Assembly (NCBI RefSeq): GCF_014200495.1
Contig: NZ_JACHBY010000001.1
Span: 186,001-250,000, forward strand
Direction of reading: 5' to 3'
DNA from: Mucilaginibacter geliditolerans
Lineage (GTDB): Bacteria; Bacteroidota; Bacteroidia; Sphingobacteriales; Sphingobacteriaceae
DNA: 64,000 bases
Below, piece by piece: positions 26,218 through 33,983 of the stretch (its first letter is position 1; each line of letters starts with the position of its first letter). Both the position numbers and the translations under genes were made by a program. The notes beneath the pieces were generated by a model. It had not been told where the DNA came from. It ran no database searches and worked only from the letters and a program-made list of their open reading frames with translations.

Positions 26218-27929
26218 TAAACGGTGTTCTCCTGTAAAAATTGAATAATGCTATCCGAGTTATCTATAGCCATTACTTTATTGTAAATATCTTTTGCTTT
26301 GATGGTATCGTTGTTGATGAGGATGTCTTTTATTGCGGGTATAGCAGTTGCGCTCATTGAAAACTCAGTTAAGCCCATACCGATCAATAATAAAGTAGCT
26401 AATGGGTCTGATGCCATCTCACCGCACATAGCAACATGTATATTATGCTGGTGCGCTTGCTGTATCACATAATTTATTAACCGCAACACGCCGGGATTAA
26501 ACGGATCATACAGGTGCGATATCTTTGCATTCATCCGATCAACGGCCAATGTATACTGGCACAGGTCGTTAGTACCGATGCTGAAAAAGTCCACTTCCTT
26601 AGCTAAAATATCAGCAGTTATAGCTGCTGATGGGATCTCTATCATTATCCCAACCTCAATGGCTGCATTAAATGTGACGTTAGCCTGTAATAATTTCTGT
26701 TTTGCTTGTGTGATAATGCTTTTTGCTTCCCTTACTTCCTGTATATTAGAGATCATCGGCAGCATGATCTTTAGATCACCAAATATACTTGCTCTTAAAA
26801 TGGCTTTTAATTGGGTAATAAAGATGTCTGTCCTGTCGAGGCAAATGCGTATGGCCCTGTAACCCAGGAATGGATTTTGCTCGGCAGGCAGACCAAAATA
26901 GGGTAACTGCTTATCGCCACCGATATCGATGGTCCTTACAATTACCGGTTTGCCTTTTGACTGTAGAGCTACTTTCTTATAAAACTCAAACTGCTCATCC
27001 TCAGTGGGGAATGAATCCCGGTCCATAAAAAGCAGCTCGGTACGCAGCAGACCCACACCCTCGCCGCCATTGTTAAAAACATCTTCCAGGTCATCGGCGC
27101 TTGAAATATTGGCGAGCAGCTTTATTTCGATGCCGTCGGTAGTAACAGATCTTACGTCCTTTAGCTGCTTGAGTTTGTCTGAATTTGATGTATAAGTATC
27201 TTTCTTACTGGTGTATTCTTCGATTAATTGATGTTCAGGATTAATAAATACTAGTCCGGTTGCCCCGTCCAAAATAACTATATCATTATCTTTAATAGTT
27301 GCCAGGTTATCACCACAACCAACCACTGCTGGTATGCCTTTTGCTTTTGCAATGATTGCTGTATGCGAGGTTTTACTGCCAACCTGCGTTGCAAAACCGG
27401 CTACATTCCGGGTATCCATTGTTATAGTATCTGATGGCGCGATATCTTCAGCAATAATAATAGTACCGGGCTTAAACTCCTGCGTAAAGCCTGGTGTTGA
27501 CTTGGTGAGATGCTTTAATATACGATTGCCAATATCCTGTATATCAGCAGCTCTTGTCTTTATATATTCATCATCCATCTCCTGAAAGAGTTGCACCATA
27601 TTGGCGATAGTTGCTATTAAAGCATCGTTTACATTTTTCTTATCTGTGGTTATCTTTTCAACTACATCATCACGAAGTTGTGGATCGGATATAAACTCAA
27701 TTTGGGTATCTAAAATGGCAATGTCTTCTTCGTGTAATACAATGTCTGTATTTTGCTTGGTCGCTTCAATTTCGTTGACTGATAGGCTAACTGCATTATC
27801 AAACTGGTGAATATGAGCTGCTATTTCCGCTTCATCCTTCAATAAAACGCCCGTTACTTCAGCTTTGTTATTTTTTATAACACAAGCCCTGCCAATTGCA
27901 ATACCCGGAGAAACGCCGATCCCTTTCAT
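26217..27929 (-). CDS. ptsI: PTS Enzyme I (phosphoenolpyruvate-protein phosphotransferase)
   Basis: A 570-residue full-length Enzyme I. The phosphorylated His189 lies in GSKTSHTAIIAKAKGIPAVVG, and the C-terminal PEP-binding barrel carries Cys502 in AMCGEMASDP, the same position as in E. coli. No GAF or other sensor domain precedes it, so it is the sugar-PTS type and not PtsP. It sits 3 bp after the fused IIC-IID gene and overlaps the HPr gene by one base. It takes phosphate from PEP and starts the relay to HPr. Confidence 0.95.
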   Translation of the reverse strand: MKGIGVSPGIAIGRACVIKNNKAEVTGVLLKDEAEIAAHIHQFDNAVSLSVNEIEATKQNTDIVLHEEDIAILDTQIEFISDPQLRDDVVEKITTDKKNVNDALIATIANMVQLFQEMDDEYIKTRAADIQDIGNRILKHLTKSTPGFTQEFKPGTIIIAEDIAPSDTITMDTRNVAGFATQVGSKTSHTAIIAKAKGIPAVVGCGDNLATIKDNDIVILDGATGLVFINPEHQLIEEYTSKKDTYTSNSDKLKQLKDVRSVTTDGIEIKLLANISSADDLEDVFNNGGEGVGLLRTELLFMDRDSFPTEDEQFEFYKKVALQSKGKPVIVRTIDIGGDKQLPYFGLPAEQNPFLGYRAIRICLDRTDIFITQLKAILRASIFGDLKIMLPMISNIQEVREAKSIITQAKQKLLQANVTFNAAIEVGIMIEIPSAAITADILAKEVDFFSIGTNDLCQYTLAVDRMNAKISHLYDPFNPGVLRLINYVIQQAHQHNIHVAMCGEMASDPLATLLLIGMGLTEFSMSATAIPAIKDILINNDTIKAKDIYNKVMAIDNSDSIIQFLQENTV

Positions 27930-27932
27930 GGT

Positions 27933-29516
27933 TTAAGCAAATAAATGTATCATACTGCCAACAAAACCCAATACCAGTAAGCCCAGCAATAAGTAGGCAG
28001 TTTTAGCACCCTTTTTTACAAAATAATACACAAGAAAGGTTAGTCCCAGCGGTATTACAGCCGGTATTATCTGGTCTAATATACCCTGTATGGTTATTGC
28101 TGATTTTGATGAGCCGATGGTAATAGGTGTAGTGATGTTCATTAACGTTGCAGGCATAGCGCCAACCACCATTAGCCCTAATATAGATGCCCCGGTAGTT
28201 AATTTATCCATCACATTACTTTTAGCCAGGTTGCTCAAAAATTTGGTACCCGCATTATAACCTATAAACGTGAGATTATACCTGAGTAACAGGTGCGGGA
28301 TATTAAATATCAATATAAAAATTACCGGCCCCATTATATTCCCCTTTAGGGCAAGTGAGGTACCCACACCAGCGGCTATTACCTTAAACGTACCCCAAAA
28401 CAACGAGTCAAATATGCCTGCCAACGGACCCATTAGCCCCAGTTTAACCGAGCTTATCGATTCCGCGTCAAAATCTGTATCGCGGCTATTTTGCTCTTCC
28501 ATAGCGGCTGTAATGCCCAATACAAGGGTTGAGCCGTATGGGCTGGTATTAAACAATTGCAAATGCCTTTTCAGTGCTTCTGCCATTTGCTTTTTATCGG
28601 TATAAACCCTTTTTAGTGCCGGGATGATGGAGAAAGCAAAACCCGTATTTTGCCATGTTTCAAAATTAAAATTAGCCTCAAGCGCTAGTGAGCGGAAAAA
28701 TATATTTCGGATATCCCTATTAGTAAGTCTGTGAATTACCTCAGGCTCAGCATCAGGTTCTTGCGTTTCATTGTTGTCATCGTCATCATTTGTATTTACA
28801 GGCATGTATTGCGTTATAATGAGCGCAATAATTACCCCGATGCCGCCAATGGCTATTATAGGTAGTTTTAAATAGCTGGCCAGTATAAAGCCAAGAAAGA
28901 AATAGGGTGCCACTTTTTTATTGAACATCAGGTTCATTAAAAGCGCAAAGCCCAGCGCCGGCAGCATATTACCTGCAACCTGTAAGCCGGATTGTACCCA
29001 GGCAGGTATCATATCCAAAAACGAACGCATGGCATTAGCGCCTAATTGAAGCGCAAGCAGTACAATAAAGCCCATTAACAACGGCCTTATCAATCCCGAT
29101 AGAATATGCAGCCATTGTATCTTTTTGTAATTACCTTCTTCGGCATATTGGTTGAACTTTTTGTTGAGCATGGCCCTCAATACAAACAGGGCGCTGATCA
29201 TCATTTCAGCTAATATAGATACGGGTATGGCAATAGCAAGCGCAATGGCCGGCCCTTTGCCTGAAATAATAGCAAAAGCTGTACCCAACACACCACCGGT
29301 AATAACATCCGGTGGGATAGCGGCACCAACCTTAATATTACCCATAAATATCAGTTCAAGCGTAGCGCCTATGATGATTCCCTGGTTTAAATCACCTAGC
29401 ACCAGGCCAACCAGGGGGCCGAGCACCAGCGGGCGGCTCAGCAGGGTAGTGCCCAGGAAATCTTCAGAATGACCGAACATGGCGATCAGCGCTATAAGAA
29501 TAAATGATACTGACAC
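27933..29516 (-). CDS. fused PTS IIC-IID permease, mannose/fructose/sorbose family
   Basis: A 527-residue fusion of two subunits that are normally separate. Residues 1-225 are the IIC part (LSRPLVLGPLVGLVLGD, AAIPPDVITGGVLGTAFA). An acidic linker (about 230-255, NTNDDDDNNETQEPDAEPE) leads into IID (about 258-527; RNIFFRSLALEANFNFETWQNTGFAFSIIPAL, GLMGPLAGIFDSLFWGTFK). The start is GTG, directly preceded in frame by TAA. It forms the sugar channel of the mannose-type PTS with the IIB and IIA proteins encoded upstream. Family substrates include glucosamine, GlcNAc, GalNAc, mannose, sorbose and glucosaminate. Confidence 0.93.
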   Translation of the reverse strand: MSVSFILIALIAMFGHSEDFLGTTLLSRPLVLGPLVGLVLGDLNQGIIIGATLELIFMGNIKVGAAIPPDVITGGVLGTAFAIISGKGPAIALAIAIPVSILAEMMISALFVLRAMLNKKFNQYAEEGNYKKIQWLHILSGLIRPLLMGFIVLLALQLGANAMRSFLDMIPAWVQSGLQVAGNMLPALGFALLMNLMFNKKVAPYFFLGFILASYLKLPIIAIGGIGVIIALIITQYMPVNTNDDDDNNETQEPDAEPEVIHRLTNRDIRNIFFRSLALEANFNFETWQNTGFAFSIIPALKRVYTDKKQMAEALKRHLQLFNTSPYGSTLVLGITAAMEEQNSRDTDFDAESISSVKLGLMGPLAGIFDSLFWGTFKVIAAGVGTSLALKGNIMGPVIFILIFNIPHLLLRYNLTFIGYNAGTKFLSNLAKSNVMDKLTTGASILGLMVVGAMPATLMNITTPITIGSSKSAITIQGILDQIIPAVIPLGLTFLVYYFVKKGAKTAYLLLGLLVLGFVGSMIHLFA

Positions 29517-29574
29517 TTATATAGGGTATTTTAAGGTTGAAAAAGGTGATATTAATTTATGCATTTAATGTTGA

Positions 29575-30045
29575 TCAGATAAGGCTTTCAACCAGTTGTT
29601 TACTATCCGTTGGCACCTGTCTTATTTCAAGTTCGATGCCCTTATTTACCAATTCTTTTATAACAGGTATATCATCATCGGCAATAGCAATTGCCTTTGA
29701 GATGAGTTTAGAACCTTCTTTTGATCGCAAACCGCCAAAGTTTATTGATCTTATTTCAGGTACATCAACAGCTAATGTATAGGCATCTGTAACACTGTTA
29801 ATGATCAGTAATATATTCAGTTTCTTATTCTTATCATCATTTAAAAAACCGGCAGCATCTTTTAATGATTTTATTAAAAGCTTTGTCCCGGCTGGTTTGG
29901 CCAGGTTTAATGTCATCTTTAAAAATTCATCCTTCGCTACTTTATCGTTAGCTATAATAAGGCAATCTGCGCTTAAAGCGGGTGTCCATGTAAAGGCGAC
30001 CTGTCCATGTAATAATCTATCGTCAATCCTGGTCAACTTAATCAT
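29575..30045 (-). CDS. PTS IIB component, mannose/fructose/sorbose family
   Basis: A 156-residue IIB protein. The phosphorylated His13 lies in IDDRLLHGQVAFTW, the family signature. It accepts phosphate from the IIA protein on a histidine, as is typical of the mannose family (other PTS families use Cys), and transfers it to the sugar moving through IIC-IID. Its start overlaps the IIA stop by eight bases; the IIC-IID gene follows 58 bp later. Confidence 0.93.
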   Translation of the reverse strand: MIKLTRIDDRLLHGQVAFTWTPALSADCLIIANDKVAKDEFLKMTLNLAKPAGTKLLIKSLKDAAGFLNDDKNKKLNILLIINSVTDAYTLAVDVPEIRSINFGGLRSKEGSKLISKAIAIADDDIPVIKELVNKGIELEIRQVPTDSKQLVESLI

Positions 30046-30472
30046 CCTGATCCTCTCCGTTATTTGAGTTTATTAATTTGTTTACATACACCATTTGCTC
30101 CTTCGCATTTATAATGGCATCATCTATCACTTCAGCTATTGGCGTTTCGGCATCAGCAAGCATTATCTCAATAAGCAATGGTAAATTAAAGCCGGATACT
30201 ATATGCGCATTTGACTTTAGTACCTGCTGTAATAATTGATTGGTTACACTTCCTCCCATAATATCGGAAAAAATGATCAATTCATCTTCATTGCTGATCT
30301 CGTCCAATACTAGTTTGATCTGATCTTCAATGTTTACTTTATCATCTACATATGCCTCTATAATGTACAGGTTTTCCGTATCACCTATTATCATATTTAA
30401 AGACGACTTTACACCCGTAGAAAATGTGCCATGTGTCGCGATCAGGTATTTTCGTCTTTTAGGTTGTTCCAT
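30038..30472 (-). CDS. PTS IIA component, mannose family
   Basis: A 144-residue IIA protein, first gene of the operon. The active His14 lies in LIATHGTFSTGV; IIFSDIMGGSVTNQL is the second conserved block. It takes phosphate from HPr and gives it to IIB. The promoter about 110 nt upstream carries the direct-repeat box shared with the GH9, ThuA and susC promoters, tying sugar import to glycan breakdown. Confidence 0.93.
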   Translation of the reverse strand: MEQPKRRKYLIATHGTFSTGVKSSLNMIIGDTENLYIIEAYVDDKVNIEDQIKLVLDEISNEDELIIFSDIMGGSVTNQLLQQVLKSNAHIVSGFNLPLLIEIMLADAETPIAEVIDDAIINAKEQMVYVNKLINSNNGEDQDD

Positions 30473-30584
30473 TAGCTGTTTTACCGGTTTACATTATCAA
30501 TATTTAAATATACATCCTGGTGGTTAATAAAACAGCGTATACACCTGTGATTTTAACATATAGCATTCCGTTATTTACAGGATA

Positions 30585-30641
30585 CAATTATCCTTAAAAG
30601 TTAAGTGATATGCTATTTTTAGCCCCCTACATAAGCACTAC
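30585..30641 (-). promoter_or_regulatory. PTS operon promoter: direct-repeat box + 30 bp + -7-like element
   Basis: On the minus strand, box GTAGTGCTTATGTAGGGGG (30641-30623) is followed after exactly 30 bp by GATAATTG (30592-30585), one base different from the GATATTTG of two sister promoters. The leader to the IIA start is about 110 nt. Confidence 0.7.
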
Positions 30642-30791
30642 TGTAATTACAACAGGTAATATTATCAGGAAATCCAGCTCATTAAATCGGTTTTCTTATT
30701 AAAACATATTCAGTTGATATCGATTTTACTGATCAAAAGCTTTTTTGAAGTTTTAGTTTAAATTGTAACTAATGAGATACAATGCTGTAGC

Positions 30792-30848
30792 GTAGTGCTT
30801 ATGTAGGGGCATGAAAATCTGTTCAATAATTTCAATAAATTAGATTTG
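30792..30848 (+). promoter_or_regulatory. GH9 operon promoter: direct-repeat box + 30 bp + -7 element
   Basis: Box GTAGTGCTTATGTAGGGGC (30792-30810), a 30-bp spacer, then TAGATTTG (30841-30848), a perfect TAnnTTTG. The GH9 ATG follows 67 nt later. The first 18 bases are identical to the oppositely oriented PTS box 150 bp away. Confidence 0.8.
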
Positions 30849-30915
30849 TGAAAAGGGATTACTGAGCAGGATGAAAATTATACCGATTACCAACCTTTAA
30901 ACTATACCAGATCTT

Positions 30916-32748
30916 ATGACTATACCAAAAACAAAAAAATGGCTGCTTTATTCATTGCTGAATATTCCACTGTTCATCCAGGCGCAATCGGTAAAAATTG
31001 TGACCAATCATGTTGGCTACGAGGATAACAAAGCCAAGCATGCTGTTATTGTTAGCGATCACCAGCTTACTGTTGCCAGTTTCAGTATTGTTGATGCCGG
31101 TACTGGTAAAACTGTTTATTCCGGTAAGCCAATATTTAGCGGTCCGGTTGATAAATGGAAGAACTGGCAGTTTTGGACTATTGATTTTACTGATTATAAT
31201 ACGGATGGTAGTTATAAACTACAGATCACTTTGCCGGATGGTACTGTTTCATCATATCCGTTTATAATAGGTAAAAACGTATTGGAGCAATCCACGATTT
31301 CAAATGTGGTATATTACTTTAAGGGACAAAGGAGCTCAGGTTTGATAGATAAGGCCGATCATCATTTATTATTGGCTGGTAAAACAACTGATACCGTTGA
31401 TGCACACGGTGGATGGTACGATGCTACCGGTGATTATGGTAAGCACCTTTCACATTTATCATTCTCTAATTACTTTAATCCGCAACAGGTATCATTAACT
31501 GCCTGGAGCTTGTTTAAGACCTATGCGCTTTTATCAGAACGCCCCGGGACTGATTTTAAACAAGTTGACAGGCGTATATTGGATGAGGCCATGTATGGTG
31601 CTGATTATTTGGTACGCATACAGGCAAAGGATGGTTCTTTTTATCGTTCGGTAGCAGGACCGGGTCCGGGCAAACTACCGCAGGACAGGGTGATACAGAC
31701 CAATGAGGGCAGTTATCGAATTAAACAAAGCAAGGATGGTGTATTTAATAAAAATACCACCAGTGCCAACTGGCGCAGTTATCAATCTAGTTATCGCTCA
31801 GGCGGGGGAATAGCCATTGCTGCTTTGGCTATGGCATCTGCTTATCCAACATCGGGCGATTTTACTAATGCTGATTATTTAAATGCTGCTGAAAGGGCAT
31901 TCGCTTTTTTAGAGAAGGATAATAAGTTAATGGATTACGATGGCAAGGAAAACATATTGGATGATTATTGTGCTTTAAGCGCCGCTACCGAACTTTATAA
32001 AGTAACCCATAAGGATGTTTATAAAACAGCCGCCGAAAAACGTGCAAACAGCTTAATTAACCGTTTAACCAGCTGGAATAGTTATAAAGATTACTGGCGT
32101 GCCGATAATGTAGATCGCCCGTTCTTTCACCCGGCTGATGCCGGTATGCCTGTAGTTAGTTTGTTAAGCTTTTACCCATACGCTACGCCAGATATGCAGG
32201 CACAGATTAAAAAAGCCGTAAAACAATCAATGGATTTTGAATTGACTATAACCCATGAGGTTAATAATCCATTTGGCTACAGCAGGCAATTGGTGCAGGA
32301 TACGTTGGGCAATCGCCATAGCGCATTCTTTTTCCCGCATGGGAGCGATGCCTCGCCTTGGTGGCAGGGTGAGGATGCGCGATTGGCCTCTATGGCTGCT
32401 GCAGCGCGTATGGCTGCGGGTATTTTTACCGATGATAAAGCTTACCAGGATAAGCTGCAAAGCTTCGCACTTGATCAGCTGAACTGGATATTAGGGCTTA
32501 ATCCTTTTGATGCAAGTATGCTGCAAGGTACAGGGCATAATAATCCTGCTTATGGTTTCTTTGGCACGTTCCAGTACACTAACGCGCCGGGTGGCATTGT
32601 AAACGGCATAACATCGGGTTTGAATGACGAGCATGATATTGATTTTAATATCCCATACACCACAACAGGAAAAGATTATGACTGGCGTTGGGCCGAGCAA
32701 TGGCTGCCCCATACTGCATGGTATTTATTCGCGGTAGCAAACCAATAG
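30916..32748 (+). CDS. GH9 family glycoside hydrolase with N-terminal Ig-like domain
   Basis: A 610-residue secreted enzyme (signal peptide to about residue 24). Residues 26-118 are the cellulase N-terminal Ig-like domain (VKIVTNHVGYEDNKAKHAVI). The GH9 (alpha/alpha)6 barrel follows: GGWYDATGDYGKHLSH carries the catalytic-base aspartates (Asp169/Asp173), and the C-terminal RWAEQWLPHTAWY carries the probable acid Glu594. GH9 is mostly endo-beta-glucanase, but Vibrionaceae members are exo-beta-glucosaminidases. Because its promoter box is shared with an amino-sugar-type PTS and a NagB-like gene, a glucosaminidase role is plausible (inference). A periplasmic thioredoxin-like gene follows 20 bp downstream. 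Confidence 0.88.
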   Translation: MTIPKTKKWLLYSLLNIPLFIQAQSVKIVTNHVGYEDNKAKHAVIVSDHQLTVASFSIVDAGTGKTVYSGKPIFSGPVDKWKNWQFWTIDFTDYNTDGSYKLQITLPDGTVSSYPFIIGKNVLEQSTISNVVYYFKGQRSSGLIDKADHHLLLAGKTTDTVDAHGGWYDATGDYGKHLSHLSFSNYFNPQQVSLTAWSLFKTYALLSERPGTDFKQVDRRILDEAMYGADYLVRIQAKDGSFYRSVAGPGPGKLPQDRVIQTNEGSYRIKQSKDGVFNKNTTSANWRSYQSSYRSGGGIAIAALAMASAYPTSGDFTNADYLNAAERAFAFLEKDNKLMDYDGKENILDDYCALSAATELYKVTHKDVYKTAAEKRANSLINRLTSWNSYKDYWRADNVDRPFFHPADAGMPVVSLLSFYPYATPDMQAQIKKAVKQSMDFELTITHEVNNPFGYSRQLVQDTLGNRHSAFFFPHGSDASPWWQGEDARLASMAAAARMAAGIFTDDKAYQDKLQSFALDQLNWILGLNPFDASMLQGTGHNNPAYGFFGTFQYTNAPGGIVNGITSGLNDEHDIDFNIPYTTTGKDYDWRWAEQWLPHTAWYLFAVANQ

Positions 32749-32768
32749 AAACAGGAAATTATAAACAG

Positions 32769-33920
32769 ATGAAGAATTACAGAAGAATAGGGTTGAGTTT
32801 GGTTGCGATATTACTTTTAGTAATATCAAATATTGCATGCGCACAAGATGCCGCTCATCAGTATGATCATAAAACGTTAGAGATTGGTGCCAGCGCGCCG
32901 GATTTCAGCCTGCCTGGTATTGATGGCAAAACGTATACGCTAAACTCATTTAAAAGTGCTAAGGTATTAGTAGTGGTATTTATGTGCAACCATTGCCCAA
33001 CCTCGCAGGCATATGAGCAACGAATAATAAAGCTAACCAGCGATTATGCCCCTAAAGGTGTAGCGCTTGTTGCCATTAATCCTAATAACCCTAATGGACT
33101 GCGTTTGGATGAACTGGGCTATAGCGATGTGGGCGATTCATTTGATGATATGAAAGTACGGGCTAAAGATGCAGGCTTTAATTTCCCTTATTTGTATGAT
33201 GGCGAAACCGAAATAACTTCAGATAAATTCGGGCCGGTATCAACTCCGCATGTTTTTATTTTTGATAAGGATAGGAAGCTACGCTATAACGGCCGGATAG
33301 ATGATATGGAAAATCCTGCCAAAACACCGCATAGTCTGGACGCACGCAATGCAATTGATGCGATATTGAGCGGGAAGGAAGTACCTGTTGCGGTTACTAA
33401 AACCTTTGGCTGCTCCATAAAATGGAAAGATAAAAGTGACTGGATACAAAAAGCAACCATTCAATGGGCCAAGGAACCTGTGAAATTGGATACTATTAGC
33501 GCCAGCGGCATAGTTGAAATTGTAAAAAATCATACCGATAAGTTAAGACTGATAAACGTTTGGGCTACCTGGTGCGGGCCATGCGTAGCTGAGTTTGCTG
33601 ATCTGGTTACGCTTAATCATACCTATCGCGACCGGGGATTGGAATTTGTAAGTATCAGTGCCGATGATCCCTCAAGAACGGATAAGGCGCTTAAATTTTT
33701 GGTGAGTAAGCAAGCATCCGGCCCTAATTATATCTATACTGGTGACGATAAATACAAAATGATTGATGCAGTTGACCCTAAATGGGATGGAGCGCTGCCT
33801 TATACTATGTTAGTTGATCCCGATGGTAAAATTGTATATGCCCACCAGGGTGCTATTGATCCGGAAGAATTAAGAAAGATAATCTTTAATGATCCTTTAA
33901 TGGGAAGGATATATAAATAA
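32769..33920 (+). CDS. exported protein with two thioredoxin-like domains
   Basis: A 383-residue protein; the ATG at 32769 is chosen because a signal peptide (MKNYRRIGLSLVAILLLVIS, cleaved near ACA-Q) starts there, while the longer frame runs into the GH9 gene. Domain 1 (about 35-210) is a peroxiredoxin/AhpC-like fold with Cys73 and Cys76 (FMCNHCPTS). Domain 2 (about 245-383) is TlpA-like with Cys269 and Cys272 (WATWCGPC) and a cis-Pro segment GALPYTMLVD. Such proteins reduce or repair disulfides in the periplasm. Why it is tied to a glycosidase operon is unclear. Confidence 0.88.
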   Translation: MKNYRRIGLSLVAILLLVISNIACAQDAAHQYDHKTLEIGASAPDFSLPGIDGKTYTLNSFKSAKVLVVVFMCNHCPTSQAYEQRIIKLTSDYAPKGVALVAINPNNPNGLRLDELGYSDVGDSFDDMKVRAKDAGFNFPYLYDGETEITSDKFGPVSTPHVFIFDKDRKLRYNGRIDDMENPAKTPHSLDARNAIDAILSGKEVPVAVTKTFGCSIKWKDKSDWIQKATIQWAKEPVKLDTISASGIVEIVKNHTDKLRLINVWATWCGPCVAEFADLVTLNHTYRDRGLEFVSISADDPSRTDKALKFLVSKQASGPNYIYTGDDKYKMIDAVDPKWDGALPYTMLVDPDGKIVYAHQGAIDPEELRKIIFNDPLMGRIYK

Positions 33921-33950
33921 GGTCTTTTTGTGTTTGAATTTAGTTTGATT

Positions 33951-33983
33951 AACCTGCTGTAAGTAATTTACAGCGGGTTTTTT
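33951..33983 (+). terminator. Rho-independent terminator after the GH9 operon
   Basis: The stem AACCTGCTGTAA / TTACAGCGGGTT (one G-T pair) with a short loop is followed by a run of T on the plus strand, ending the GH9-thioredoxin transcript. The right arm overlaps the last codons of the convergent regulator gene. Confidence 0.8.

Larger units (their letters stand above)
30473..30915. other. 443-bp divergent control region between PTS operon and GH9 operon
   Basis: No credible gene is present. The region holds two copies of the same activator box in opposite orientation: 30641-30623 (minus, facing the PTS operon) and 30792-30810 (plus, facing GH9). The 150 bp between them is A/T-rich and has no conserved motif that I recognise. 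Each box has its own -7-like element 30 bp downstream, so the region works as two back-to-back promoters. Confidence 0.75.

Noticed and set aside
20337..32748. Reading the SusCD-GH9 region as a plain cellulose or beta-glucan PUL
   Set aside because: The shared promoter box joins it to a PTS with a NagB-like gene and to an amine oxidase, which a simple glucan system would not need. Not excluded, but less economical.
32688..32768. N-terminal extension of the double-thioredoxin protein into the GH9 gene
   Set aside because: The extension overlaps conserved GH9 codons in another frame, whereas a good signal peptide begins at 32769.
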